The position numbers and the translations under genes are program-made. Shown in pieces: positions 1-9,773 of a DNA stretch of 57,610 nucleotides. Source of the DNA: Nemertoderma westbladi. Lineage: Eukaryota > Xenacoelomorpha > Nemertodermatida > Nemertodermatidae. Each line of letters opens with the position of its first letter. Positions within the stretch are counted from its first letter, which is position 1. The notes under the pieces are model-generated. The model had not been told where the DNA came from, did no database searches, and saw nothing but the letters and a program-made list of their open reading frames with translations. The DNA lies in NCBI GenBank assembly GCA_032718475.1, contig JAUCBJ010008763.1, forward strand, positions 1-57,610, given 5' to 3'.

Positions 1-613
1 CATACCTATGACCAGTCCACTGATTCAATATGAATATGATTGTAACACTCAAGTAGGCATAGTATACTCAGTGGCAGTAGCTTGCTAGCTAGCTAGCTAA
101 CTAAGCATCGCTGCTCACGAGTGAGCTACAATAGCGCATCTGTTACTTATGAGTGTGCGTATGTGCAGCAGGCAACGCTAAGCTCGGTGAGAATAGATTA
201 GGGCTATGTGCTGGTATTCATAGTCAAAGACGATGCCCTCCTATCTGTTACTAGTCTGTATACCGGTACATATTATTAAAACATCAGCTATGCATCTCCC
301 TACATTCAGAATAGAACAACGAACAGAGCAATCGCTAACTAATCCGCATGGGAAAGGTTTATGTTGTGCATTTTGTTAACTATGAGAATTTTGTAATCTA
401 AACATCTGCGGCCCTCTACAAAAATATATATAAACTCAATTTTTCTAACAGTGAACTATAATTTTGTTTCCCTACCGTAAAATAAAAAAATAAATACCGG
501 TATAGACTAGGCCTAACTTATCTTCATATTTGAAAAAAAAAAAAAAAAACTAACCTCAACAAACTTCAGTTCCGACAATCCTTCTATCAATCAACCAACA
601 TCCAACATCCAAG
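1..613. other. Non-coding left edge
   Basis: No coding region of note. The stretch holds a short GCTA-type microsatellite near 85-100, an A-tract at about 533-549 and scattered ACCGGT and AGGCCT palindromes. The last 190 bases look like the promoter and 5' leader of the gene that starts at 614. Confidence 0.5.
425..434 (+). promoter_or_regulatory. Possible TATA box
   Basis: TATATATAAA lies about 180 bases upstream of the ATG at 614. It is the best TATA match ahead of the only plus-strand gene in the Polinton region. The surrounding DNA is AT-rich, so a chance match is possible. Confidence 0.3.
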
Positions 614-967
614 ATGGCATTTTCTTTCATTGAAAATAGCGGCGACTGTTTATTAAAATTTGATGTTGATGGAGACAACCTTTATTTTACATCATTAAAT
701 GTAACTGAATTACATTTAAAAAATAACAACGGTGAAATAACAATAATGATTAAAAATAAAACCAGCGGCAGCCAAGGTCACCAAACCACATTGACGACCA
801 ATAAAAACTTCAATTTAAACGTTAGAGTCCAACCTGGAGAAGCGCATCAGATAAGTCTGGACAATTATAGTAGGGGAGAGAACTGGGATGAACATGAAGA
901 TATAGCAGCAGCTCCAGTTCCAACACCAACTCTACTACTTCCATCTGATCTGAGAATACGTCAGTAG
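614..967 (+). CDS. Unknown 117-residue protein, opposite strand to Polinton cluster
   Basis: I do not recognise this protein. The start is chosen because the context CCAAG-ATG-G resembles a Kozak site and the ORF is open throughout. The first 75 residues alternate hydrophobic and polar residues, which suggests beta strands. The C-terminus has an acidic stretch (near residues 88-97) and then a Pro/Ala-rich tail. There is no signal peptide and no membrane segment. A TATA-like box lies 180 bases upstream and AATAAA signals lie about 150 bases downstream, so it looks like a compact transcription unit. It runs convergently towards the minus-strand Polinton genes and may be a Polinton accessory gene. 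A host or unrelated origin cannot be excluded. Confidence 0.5.
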   Translation: MAFSFIENSGDCLLKFDVDGDNLYFTSLNVTELHLKNNNGEITIMIKNKTSGSQGHQTTLTTNKNFNLNVRVQPGEAHQISLDNYSRGENWDEHEDIAAAPVPTPTLLLPSDLRIRQ

Positions 968-1114
968 ACTCGTACAGCAAGTAGACTCATAGGCCTATAT
1001 AATTAGTGACGTCTGTTAGGTAGAGGGTTAATGTGTGTTACCGGTATCAGTAGGTTTTTGTATTGTATTGTATATTTTATATTTTATATCTAATTAAAAA
1101 AAAAGCGAATACAT

Positions 1115-1124
1115 AATAAATAAA
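1115..1124 (+). terminator. Polyadenylation signal
   Basis: Two overlapping AATAAA hexamers lie about 150 bases downstream of the stop codon of the 614-967 gene. This is the expected position for cleavage and polyadenylation of that transcript. Confidence 0.4.
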
Positions 1125-1841
1125 CTAACTATGTTTTATAGGCCTATAGGCCTACAACATGAAGTGAATGAATGAACTTGGGCGCGGTGAATTTTATATA
1201 TTGCTAGCCACACCTATTGTATCAATGTGCTAGGCGGCTTTCAGTTGAGGAGTAGTGATTAGGCCTATATGCCTAACCGAATGAAGGTGCGCCTAGTGTG
1301 AGTTCTAAAGGTTAACCGTAAACCATATTGGGTCAACATTCGAAAAAGGGGGCCGCATAAAGTTAACTATAGCTGTATAGGCTTACCTATGCAACAGTAG
1401 TAGCCCACAGTAATGTAGATTAGACCAATTAAAGTTGTAAACAGAAAATTGGAAGCATTCAAGTGTAATAGCGTAATCCTTAAATCAAAGAAAGCTGCAT
1501 GCCCTTGCTCTATCCAAGTATACAGTTACAAGAGTGCTACAGTGCCGGTACCAGTAGGCCTATTGTTAGGTGGGCCCCTCTAATGCTGCATTCACGAACC
1601 CCCATGTCGAGTTAATTTAATTTTATTATTTAGTAAGTAACGCTAAAGCGCTGTGGGTGCCATTCTACCGTTCTACAGTTTAGCGTTGTTGCTATATGAC
1701 TGTATGTGTGTAAAGTCAGCTACTGGTAGTTAAACTCTGATACAACAGCCGGCTACCGGTAGGTACGGTGTGTTTGTGAGTGTAAACTTAAGCCCTACAC
1801 CTTCAGTCAAACTGAGATATAAAAAAATAGATTTTAATGTT
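1125..1841. other. Non-coding gap between convergent Polinton genes
   Basis: No supported gene. The sequence is AT-rich with many short palindromes (AGGCCT, ACCGGT) and no long ORF on either strand. I looked for Polinton terminal repeats here and saw none. Confidence 0.4.
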
Positions 1842-1856
1842 TTTATTATTTTTATT
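1842..1856 (-). terminator. Polyadenylation signals for the minus-strand cluster
   Basis: On the minus strand there are two AATAAA hexamers (plus-strand TTTATT at 1842-1847 and 1851-1856), about 50 bases beyond the stop codon at 1907. They probably end the transcript of the last gene of the Polinton cluster. Confidence 0.4.
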
Positions 1857-1906
1857 GACATTAAAACAATTATATTATCCCATCACATTACATGCTTAGA
1901 GTAAAC

Positions 1907-2535
1907 CTACTGTACGAGTACATCTTCCACCGCAGTTATTTCTTTCTGTTTATCATCAGTGTCAGTTAAACGCTTTCTCACGAAAAATCGTTTCAATTCA
2001 AACCTGCCGACTCGTTTTGCAGAGCAGTACCGCAGACAGTTATCCCTTGTGTTTAAGTGGAAAGCACATTTATCTTCTACTGTAGTAAATTGATCGTGGA
2101 AGTGACATGGAGTTAAATAGTTGTAATATCGCTGATATATCCCCAATTTCTCCATCGAATTTGGTGCGAGAACATCACGTTGGGAAACTAATATTGCCTG
2201 CTTCATCAACCCAAATACATGTATATTTTTTTTATATTTTAAATGTCTCTTCATGTACTTTTTAAAGTCATCTTGCGAAATGTCACCGTAATCCCTAGGT
2301 AAATGCGAAGTCATGTCTCATAAATTGTTTACCTGGGCTTTATCTAATGCTGATAACTTAATATTAGGTGGACCTTTAATTAAAAACGTCTTTACATTAG
2401 TTTTGGTGTAATTAGAATCGAATATAGCAAATTCTTTAAATACTACTGGATATTCCTTATTGTCTATCGTATAATATTGAAAATCAACAAAAATAATATT
2501 ATCTATTTTATCTGATAAACAAAAGTTAAATGATT
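1907..2535 (-). pseudogene. Polinton-conserved protein of unknown function, split by a stop
   Basis: The downstream part (1907-2314) reads as 135 residues and contains a Cys/His set, with C-x-F-H about 70 residues in and then K-C-A-F-H. The upstream part (2321-2535) is open in the same frame and includes IIFVDFQ and a K-E-F-A-I-F-D stretch. From memory of the family, a hydrophobic-D-x-Q start, KEFAI, G-P-P and a later C-x2-H...CA pattern match a protein found beside protease and capsid genes in many animal Polintons. A single TGA at 2318-2320 separates the two halves. No ATG is seen upstream of 2535, where the frame runs into the end of the protease gene. The function is unknown; it may be a nucleic-acid-binding or nuclease-like protein. 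The family call is by eye only. Confidence 0.6.
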
Positions 2536-2537
2536 AA

Positions 2538-2990
2538 TTACAACGCTTGTTGGTTTATTTTATAATAATTAACAAGCCATTTGTATAATATTATTTCATT
2601 TATTTCCACATTATTTGTAAACGCTCTCATTGGATAGTTTGTGTGAATTCGATTTACCAAGTAATAAAGACAGTATAATCCACATGTGGTCCTCCTGGGG
2701 TCTTGAAATTGTTTCCGGGTAGTACGCCATCTTGCTGAATTTTTCTCAAGCCATTTTTCAATACATCTGTTTGGATATTTTGGTCCAAACGAATTAAATA
2801 ATTCAGCCTCATTATCTCGTATATATATAGCTATCCAATGAACCCCGGGTAGATGCTCTTTATCGGTGTTTACTATTAACCCATAATCTCTCCGCTTATT
2901 ATTATCTAATTTAGGTAATTTGTTAGATAGAAACGCTCCCAAATAGTGACCACCCACTGGAAACATATCAAGGTCCTCTGTAGATAACAT
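2538..2990 (-). CDS. PRO: Adenain-type cysteine protease (virion maturation)
   Basis: The 150-residue protein matches Polinton/adenovirus-type maturation proteases (C5 family). The N-terminal part has a G-x-F/L...LP segment and VNTD. His51 sits in PGVHWIAIY, followed by FNSFG with Asn66 in the third-residue position (Asp, Glu or Asn in this family), Gln96 in KQFQ for the oxyanion hole, and nucleophile Cys103 in TTCGLYCLY. All four catalytic positions are present and the ORF is uninterrupted, with the usual family length. Its likely role is cleavage of capsid and core precursor proteins during particle maturation. The ATG at 2990 lies 2 bases past the stop of the capsid gene. The stop lies just before the next pseudogene, so the genes are tightly packed. 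Confidence 0.9.
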   Translation of the reverse strand: MLSTEDLDMFPVGGHYLGAFLSNKLPKLDNNKRRDYGLIVNTDKEHLPGVHWIAIYIRDNEAELFNSFGPKYPNRCIEKWLEKNSARWRTTRKQFQDPRRTTCGLYCLYYLVNRIHTNYPMRAFTNNVEINEIILYKWLVNYYKINQQAL

Positions 2991-2992
2991 AC

Positions 2993-4252
2993 TTAATCGA
3001 TATGTATTTCTTTCCTGCTATTTAAACTTAATGATTGATCATAAATATTAAAAACGATTACATTTATGGTCTCAACCAATGGTTCGGCAAATCTTAATTT
3101 TAATTGGCCGTTAGTATATATCGATGGTTGCGGATCTCTAACATAGCCGTCGGCGGTTAGGTCCCAGGATATGAGTGGGCAATTACCTAAGTAGGTTTCA
3201 TGGTCTATATTATTACCTCCATAACCGTAAATATATGTATTAATGTTTTTCATTAATTGAGTATACTCAAAAATGTATGTTCCATCTGTAAAATTAGGCT
3301 CGTATATTACACCACCTACTGGAAGACCGTCTACAATCAGTTCCGCGCGTCTAAGGTTAAAATGTTCAAATTTCAAGGGGTTACTAATTAATTCTCCCGA
3401 ATATGCATTATTTGTTATAAAACCGATAATAACTAATTTGGGTTTTTTACCATCAAATATGTTTGTTTGGGTGTAATTTGTGGTTTGAGCGGGAATAGTA
3501 AATGTTGTAACCTCCTTTTTTTGGAATTGATATTCAATATCGTAACTCTCTAAACCTTTTAGGTGACTGCTTTCTATTACTGGATTAACCTCCATTCTAG
3601 GGATTAGGATCTTTACTTCATCTAATTCTAACCGAAGATTTGTTACAGCGTTTGCGTTTGGAGTGATTTTAAAAATAAACGAATTTGATACTTTTCTAAA
3701 ATACATTCTTAAATCATACCCGGGTTGTATTATTTTAGTTTCAGTATCAAAATCAATTGTCAATCCACTTACAAATTGCATTTGTTTACTAAAGGCATCG
3801 CCAATAGGATGCGCGCCGGGATTAATTTCATTTCCGTGTTCGGATAAAGGCTGATGAAAGCCACCCGCCCCCAGTAGCCCATTTTTAGATTCGTATGTTG
3901 TAAATAGTAAATTGGATAAGTACGACTTGTAGAAATAATGGTTATTGCTATTTTCAACCTGCTTCTCATTAAGGTCTATTTTAATATCACTCCACATAGT
4001 CCCAGAAGGGTAATTCAACATATAAATATGGGAGTTTTCAAGTCATCTATCCCACCGTACAGTACATTTTGTAATTAATAACGCATCTTGCAGTTTCGTA
4101 TAGAATTCATTGGATCTTGGTACAAGGAACGTGACTTCCCTAGACTCACTTCTGAGATTGGATACTGGGTAAATTGTTTCATAATGCTTTGCTTTAAATT
4201 CAGTCTGTATTGGCTGTGTAGAAAATAAATCTAATTCCTTAATAATTGACAT
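2993..4252 (-). pseudogene. MCP: Major capsid protein (double jelly-roll hexon), one in-frame stop
   Basis: The N-terminal 69 residues (4043-4252) begin with ELDLF and continue to the first jelly-roll strands. The C-terminal 342 residues (2993-4021) carry the family hallmark near NPLKFEHFNL followed by a short VDGLPVG loop and a D-G-T-Y-I-F segment, as in Polinton and adintovirus hexons. The two pieces share one frame and are separated by TGA at 4043-4045 plus seven codons. The full span of about 419 codons fits the family. The protein would form the pseudohexameric capsomer. Neighbours are the core-type protein upstream and the protease 2 bases downstream. The stop is probably a point mutation, since the frame is otherwise open. 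Translational readthrough is a less likely reading. Confidence 0.85.
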
Positions 4253-4254
4253 TA

Positions 4255-4794
4255 TTAAAAAATACTTTTTTCGCAGTGTTTAAGTTTGTCTTTTATTTTT
4301 CTATTTTTACTACGACGATGATGTATGTTCATAGACATTGGCCTAGTAGGTCGCTTTAAATCTCTATAAACTTTTTCTACAACAGATCTTGTTGATGGTT
4401 TCATTTTATTTAATGCTTTATTAATAACCGTATTAGCCTGCTGATGTAAGACCCGCTTACCTTTTGGTATTACGTGTTGTCTCATAAATTTTGTGGTAAA
4501 TGGTAAAGCTTTTTGTAACACTTTTTTTGCTAATGGCTTACCAAATTTTTTCAATGTAGATAAAGCGTCTGTAAATATACCTTCCCCGTGTTGATTTGTT
4601 CGCAACATACCTCTACGATAACGTTGAAAACGACGTTGTTTTAAGTTTGGACCAAATGCACCAATTTGTTGTCCGTAAGGGTCAATATATGAACCACCTC
4701 GAAAAACAGGAACTTGCGTCGAGCCTCTTGTACTTCTACCACCTTTAAAAACAGCAAGATTAGAGTCTGCACCACCATATTGAGGTTTATTAAC
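4255..4794 (-). CDS. Basic minor virion/core-type protein (start uncertain)
   Basis: From the first ATG (4608) this is 117 residues rich in Lys and Arg (KKFGKPLAKKVLQKALP, then many KRPTRP-like motifs). The frame stays open upstream to 4794 and encodes a Gly-rich lead (QYGGAD..., VFRGGSYIDPYGQQIG) ending in QRRFQRYRRG. This looks like genuine protein and resembles the Gly-rich N-termini of adenovirus-type minor virion proteins in Polintons. No ATG is seen in this part, and an in-frame TAA lies at 4795-4797. The true start was therefore probably lost to a small indel near 4790-4800, where the penton frame overlaps. Its likely role is DNA condensation or capsid cementing. It ends 2 bases before the capsid-gene ATG. 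Confidence 0.65.
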   Translation of the reverse strand, partial: VNKPQYGGADSNLAVFKGGRSTRGSTQVPVFRGGSYIDPYGQQIGAFGPNLKQRRFQRYRRGMLRTNQHGEGIFTDALSTLKKFGKPLAKKVLQKALPFTTKFMRQHVIPKGKRVLHQQANTVINKALNKMKPSTRSVVEKVYRDLKRPTRPMSMNIHHRRSKNRKIKDKLKHCEKSIF

Positions 4795-5639
4795 TTAAGT
4801 GTTATAACAGTGCGACCACCGCTGAAATTAATTAATTCACCTTGACCGTCACGTAAAGTAATTAAGATTGTTTTTAGTTTTTTATTCAACAACGGGTAAT
4901 AGCAAATGCTCTCGTATTCGTGATTAATATATTTTCGATTTAATTGTGTTAAAGGACAGGTTCTTAAGAGCGGAGCTAAAGCGTCACCAACAAATGAGCT
5001 CTTAATAATATCTGTATATATGAAGATTGTATCTTTATTACGAGTAATATTCGTGGGAGCCAGAAAATCTAAAATCCCAATTTCCGAAATTTTTGGTCCA
5101 CTATAATTTAAAATTAATATCGGCTGTTCTATATTGCTTAATTCATCCACTGTAGTGGTACTGTATATATCCCAATTCAGAATACTCGGATGATTCTGAT
5201 CCAATAACGGTTTTAAGCCTAGAATTTGAATTAAATCACCGCGTAGACTTAATTGTATTTTTTTCAACTTTTTAGGAAATTTAAATTTAATTCTAGAATT
5301 ATTTGTATTAAAAATGAATTCGAAATCTCTATATTTCGCTTCAGAATTAAACAGTTTATTTATATCATCAATAATGACTTGAATAGAGCTATGCATACCA
5401 GGAAATAAACTGTATAATTTGGCATCTTTTGCATCTACCCCGATTGAGAGCGAGATTTGAGTTTGCAGAGTAATATTACTGTATGTTGCTTGGTATTGTA
5501 TCTCGGCGAGTCCAATTTTAGCGTTTGGACCAATATATAATTCTTCGGCTAAATCAACAGTAAACTCGCTAGGGTTATTATTGGGGTAAGTGTTTAATGA
5601 GCTATCTGAAAGTAGAGTGATATATGTATCTACAGCCAT
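4641..5639 (-). CDS. Penton-like minor capsid protein (single jelly roll)
   Basis: The N-terminus has the recognisable pattern L-x-S-[DN]-S...YPNN-x-x-S-x-F followed by a G-L-A-E-I-Q-Y motif, as in Polinton penton-base-like proteins that occupy capsid vertices. Residues 1 to about 280 look like one beta-rich domain. The ATG at 5639 follows an AAT-rich leader. The last 50 or so residues (below about 4795) have a different composition and coincide with the out-of-frame Gly-rich start of the next protein. I infer that the true C-terminus lies near 4795 and that a small indel lets the frame run on to 4641. About 260 bases of AT-rich DNA (5640-5899) separate it from the integrase. Confidence 0.8.
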   Translation of the reverse strand: MAVDTYITLLSDSSLNTYPNNNPSEFTVDLAEELYIGPNAKIGLAEIQYQATYSNITLQTQISLSIGVDAKDAKLYSLFPGMHSSIQVIIDDINKLFNSEAKYRDFEFIFNTNNSRIKFKFPKKLKKIQLSLRGDLIQILGLKPLLDQNHPSILNWDIYSTTTVDELSNIEQPILILNYSGPKISEIGILDFLAPTNITRNKDTIFIYTDIIKSSFVGDALAPLLRTCPLTQLNRKYINHEYESICYYPLLNKKLKTILITLRDGQGELINFSGGRTVITLKLINLNMVVQTLILLFLKVVEVQEARRKFLFFEVVHILTLTDNKLVHLVQT

Positions 5640-5899
5640 TATTATTATTATTTAAGCTCTCTCTACTTGACTCCTTTGTACATACAGTACAGTACAGTAC
5701 GGTATAATGTTAAATTATAGACATCTGTGACCACGTTCATTCCCGTTTCTACAGTATATGCGAGGGATCAATATTTTACTGGCTTTATTTAAAGCAAATG
5801 AACTATAGTATAGTAATATCATTCGAGTTAATATTGATTGATTAATTAATTACGGACATATGTGACCAAAATGAATTAATATACAGTATAAACCTAAAC

Positions 5900-6956
5900 T
5901 TATTGAATATGCTGTACCCACGACTGTTTCTTGGATCCGATGAATCGGACTAAATATTCTTTTTTCCCATTGCGTACACGTTCTTTAAGTTTGCCAATAT
6001 TTTTGTCAATCGGAAGATAAATATTACTATTCGGGTGGACCTTTTGGAGTTCGTATGAATAAAATGAGCCATTTATTATAGCTCCAGCGCTGTCCTTAAT
6101 ATTGAACATTACCGCTGGTACTCTATCCAATCTGACCCGATGAATAATAAATAATTCACGTGTCCATTGTTCTCGATAGCCTTTAGCAAAAGCAGTACGA
6201 GCGATAGATAATCGTACTGTATCTCCAACTTTAAATTTTATTTTCTTGTGATTAATCTGTCTATATTTCCCATATAATCTATTCATTAATTCAGTTTCAT
6301 TAAATTTATTAACTTCAATGGGTGTCATTTGTATTGTCCTATGATATGACCTATTATAAGCATAAATGAGCTTCGGTAAAATTTTTATCCAAACATTATT
6401 TCCCCGTTGCGTTTTTTTTTTTAATTTTGAAAATCTTTGTTTTTAATGTTCTATTGAATCTCTCGACAATAGCCGCCTTATTCACAGAATATATTACATA
6501 ATACTGTATACCAATAGTATCTAAATATTTCCTTACAGATTTATTTAGAAACTCAGACCCTTGATCAGTTGCGATTCTGTTTGGTTTTCCTTTCTGGAAT
6601 ATTTTTTGCAATATACTAATAATTTCAATACCCTTTTTTGTTTTCATACCATAGGCAAAAGCAAGCCAGCTAAAGGCATCAATATATGTTAATATATAGT
6701 TATAATTATTATTTTGCGATTTATATTGCTGCATATTCACCAGATCTATCATATATACATCTTTTAAGCCTCCCGTAAATATTTTAGATATTGGATAATG
6801 ATGTCTACGTGGTGCGTGAAGGGAGTATGTCTTTTGCCAACTCAACCATTTCTGGGCTTGAGCTAGTTTGATGTTTGCGGCTTTTGCTAATTTTGCGATA
6901 CTTGCAAAACCCGCAGGGGATGAAGGATCTAAATAAATTCTTAACAGTTTTTTCAA
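5900..6956 (-). pseudogene. INT: Retroviral-type (rve) integrase, frameshifted
   Basis: This is a Polinton integrase in two frames. The first segment (6396-6956) has the N-terminal Y-x-D-P...F-x-S-I-x-K-L block, a Y-S-L-H-x-P motif and the catalytic core: Asp71 in MIDLVN, Asp131 in ATDQGSEF and Glu165 in AIVERFNRT. The second segment (5900-6328, open upstream through YAYNRSYH to about 6410) has the K-V-G-D-x-V-R-L-S linker, a KGY...W-T-R-E-L-F segment, GSFYSYELQKV and a C-terminal chromodomain-like end (YLVRFIG...SWV). The frames meet at a T-run on the plus strand (6411-6422), which gives a one-base slippage-type frameshift. All three catalytic acids are intact. A further shift may hide the true N-terminus, because an ATG at 6993 opens in another frame. 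The protein would insert element DNA into host chromosomes. Confidence 0.88.
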
Positions 6957-7044
6957 AGCTTCGGCTTAAAATCGGTTTCATCTTGCGTGGCATCTTTTTG
7001 ACAACTGCAAGTAATATGTATATTCAAATCTCTTATAAAGGGCA

Positions 7045-7215
7045 TCACCGTAAAAACAACTGAAATTTTTTTATTATTTTTTTTGAAGTTGATGTATTAA
7101 AGGGTTTTCTTTTTGTAGTATTTACTCTAGGTATATCTTGAGGTTTTAAATCAGTAGCTAACGGTTTACTCGATACTAAATATAATTTTCTAAATGTTAC
7201 TCCTGTTTTAACCAT
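7045..7215 (-). CDS. Small basic protein, 56 residues
   Basis: The ORF starts at ATG 7215, only 2 bases after the stop of the preceding virion gene (7218), and has the TAATA-ATG leader seen at other starts in this cluster. The product is strongly basic and runs MVKTGVTFRKLYLVSSKPL, then a D-L-K-P-Q-D-I-P-R-V segment and a Lys-rich tail. The tight spacing, leader and coding-like composition argue that it is real. I believe short proteins with a similar start occur in related elements, but this is from memory. Its likely role is a core or DNA-binding virion component. There is no membrane segment. Confidence 0.55.
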   Translation of the reverse strand: MVKTGVTFRKLYLVSSKPLATDLKPQDIPRVNTTKRKPFNTSTSKKIIKKFQLFLR

Positions 7216-7217
7216 TA

Positions 7218-7601
7218 TTACCGTCCACGGTTAATTTTTTTCGCAATAGCCGCTCCAGCGGCGGTGGCACCAGCACTCGCGGCGAGTTTCACACCAATGC
7301 CAAGTAAGGGTATTAGAAACGGTAGTATGCCTCCAGATTGATTGCTTAACTTTTTTCTGTAACTTGATATATTTTTTGTTTTACGGTTGAGTGATTTCAA
7401 TACCTTTTTATAGCGGCGAATATTTCTAAATGAATGAGGGGTCAATTGTACGTTACCTTTTAGAACATTTAATGCAGTATTTACAATGAGCCGTATTAAT
7501 TTGTTACTCGCGGTATGGTTAATAAAATAAGTTCTTTGTTGAGGGGTAGCGCTGCGTAGAAATTCCAGTTCGTTACGATATTTCTGCACAAGTCTATTCA
7601 T
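7218..7601 (-). CDS. Minor virion protein with hydrophobic C-terminus
   Basis: The 127-residue protein has an alpha-helical, charged N-terminal half (LRSATPQQRTYFI..., then A-L-N-V-L-K-G-N-V near residue 50 and a Lys/Arg-rich R-x-Y-K-K-V-L region). The C-terminal part is GGILPFLIPLLGIG and an Ala-rich segment that could enter a membrane, ending in KKINRGR. The combination of T-P-Q-Q-R, LNVLKGN and SGGILPFL is typical of a conserved small Polinton/adintovirus virion protein, possibly an analogue of adenovirus membrane-active or cement proteins. An AAT trinucleotide run lies about 40 bases upstream. The following small ORF begins 2 bases after its stop. Confidence 0.7.
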   Translation of the reverse strand: MNRLVQKYRNELEFLRSATPQQRTYFINHTASNKLIRLIVNTALNVLKGNVQLTPHSFRNIRRYKKVLKSLNRKTKNISSYRKKLSNQSGGILPFLIPLLGIGVKLAASAGATAAGAAIAKKINRGR

Positions 7602-8212
7602 TGTTGCAACATTATTGAAAATTGTTACAAAATATTAATTATTTATTATTATTATTATTATTATTATTTTCGCTACGTTTATAGTCAATGTAATTTTAAT
7701 GTAACAATTTTGATTATGAAATATATCCGATCTAAATCATAAATTTTCGGGTGTTTCCTGTCGTAAATCAATTAAGAAATGCGAAAATGGTTCAATAGTC
7801 GCATCTTGATAGGAATCTACTAAAAATTTGGTCTGCCCTGGTAACATCTGCTTCGCGAAATTTAAAACCGATAAACTGTCTCGCGGATTTTTCATTAATA
7901 CTAAAGTATGGCTATTAATTGATCTTGTGCGGTTATGCTTCCCACCGTAAAACATGTTTTGCGTTATAAAACAAATAAATATATTGGAATGATGAGCTAC
8001 CTTAGTAAACAATACAGTTAAAGCTGTACTGGACTCAGTTTCTGTTAATAAATCATCTATAATTAATAAATCTCGACTATTCACTAAACTATCTATATTT
8101 TCTGGCAAACCTTTGTAAAGGTGAGTAATACCAGGAATAGTTGGGGGATTGCTCCCGTAACAATACAATACTCGCAAGGGGGCTTCGTTGAAACAACCAT
8201 TCTTGTGTTTAA

Positions 8213-9773
8213 TTAACCCTATTAGTACCGGGCTATAAAATGTTGTACAAATACCGGGAGGGGGTCATATTGACCCCCCCATCTAAAATCTACAAATATT
8301 TACGAAAATGTCTGATTTTTTGTTTGTACGTAGGTATCACTTGTCTGGATCCGACCGAAAAAAAAAATTTCGAAAAAAATGTACTGGGGTGGTTATATTG
8401 CAGCACCAAAATTACAAGTAGTGCACAATTTTCACCAAATTTAAAAGTTACATTTTCGGCTAATTATTTTTCAATACAGGTTTTCTGGGGTGCAAAATAC
8501 ATTGGAAAATATTAAAAAATGATATGATTACTATAAATGGCTGTTTAGTCCTCTCTGCGTAGGAAAAAAATGAAAAAAACAAGTAACCAGCACTTTTCAG
8601 TTAGAACACAAAATATTTAATTCACTTATACGATGCTATAAATTCACATTTTCAGGTTTTCGAGGGCGCTGATTCTAATGGAATACATTTCTAATATGCC
8701 AGATCATTGCTACTTGTATTTTTCGGCGTTTTTTGGCAAATTTTGGTGCTAGCACCAAATTTCGTACCCATCAGAAAAAAGTACAAGTTTGCGATGTCCA
8801 GTGCTGTTTTTATTGATTCCATCGGATTCAGGACCCTCATAAACCCGTATAACGCAAGAAACAAGGTGATACTATCTACTTATCAATTTGCATATTTTCC
8901 AAAATTTGGTGCTGGCACAACAATTTTCACCCACCGGCGAAAAATACCATTTTGAGAACTCTTATGAAATTTTTACTGATTCCATTGAATTCAGAACCAT
9001 CACAAACCCATATAACGCAAGAAACAAGGTGACACAATCAATTGATATATTTGATGGTTTTCAAAATTTGGTGCTAGCACCACATTTTGCACCCACATCC
9101 GAAAAATACAAGTTTGAGATGTCTAGTTCGATAATTATATTTTCCATTGAATTCAGAACAGCCATAAACCTCTAAAACCCAAGAAATAAGTTGTCACAAG
9201 CAATTTTATCTATTGAATGGATTTTCAAAATTTCGTGCTTGCACCAAAATTTGCACACAGCACCGAAAAATACAAGTTTGATACGCTTGGTGCAACTCGT
9301 ATATATTTCATCGAATTCAGAACCCCAAAAATCCCCAATTGCGTAAAAAACAAGTTTCAAACAATCAATTTACAAAATTGACTTATTTCAAAATTTGGTG
9401 CTGGCACCAAAATTTGGCACCCACCGAAAAAAACAAGTTTGAAATTTCTAAATCAATTTATATGAATTCCATCAAATTTCTAACACCAAAAAACCGGTGT
9501 AAATAATAAATAGAGATGTTACAATTCATATTTAATGAAATGTAATTTTCAAAAAACGTCTCAAAAAAAGTGCCAAAAGTAGGGTTAAAAAATGGTGCTA
9601 TAACTCGAAAAGTACCCAATATTTTTGAAAACGGTTTTCACTACTAGGAAGACAATAGATTTTTAGGAAAAGTCATAAAATTTCAGATTCCCAACTGCGT
9701 TTGTTTCAGATTTATAATAAAAAAACCACGGGAGGGGTCATATTGACCCCCCCCCCGGGTTTAATAGGGTTAA
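8213..9773. mobile_element. piggyBac-like non-autonomous element (TTAA)
   Basis: The element is flanked by TTAA on both sides (8213-8216 and 9770-9773). Its ends are inverted: CCCTATTA followed by GTACCGGG at one end and AACCCGGG at the other. CCCT next to TTAA is characteristic of piggyBac-type termini. No transposase ORF is present. Just inside each end lies the same palindrome, a GGGGTCA arm, TAT, and a TGACCCC arm (8256-8280 and 9729-9757). The interior holds degenerate tandem repeats. It interrupts the Polinton ATPase gene without any other sequence loss. Confidence 0.82.
8735..9440. repeat. Degenerate tandem repeats of about 160 bp
   Basis: About five units recur at roughly 160-bp spacing (near 8742, 8899, 9060, 9226 and 9390). 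Each has AAATTTGGTGC-TAGCACC-like palindromes, an ACCCAC...GAAAAATACAAGTTTGA block and a TTGAATTCAGAACC block. The units are diverged, so this is an old amplification inside the piggyBac-like element. Confidence 0.65.

Noticed and set aside
4043-4045. Programmed recoding of TGA in the capsid gene
   Set aside because: Other genes nearby carry similar stops and a homopolymer frameshift, so decay explains it better; no recoding element seen.
8240-8515. 91-codon ORF at the left end of the piggyBac-like element
   Set aside because: Low-complexity, starts within the subterminal palindrome, no recognised domain.
8707-9175. Overlapping 80-95-codon ORFs in the piggyBac-like element
   Set aside because: They follow the tandem repeats and have no transposase motif; frame changes between units.
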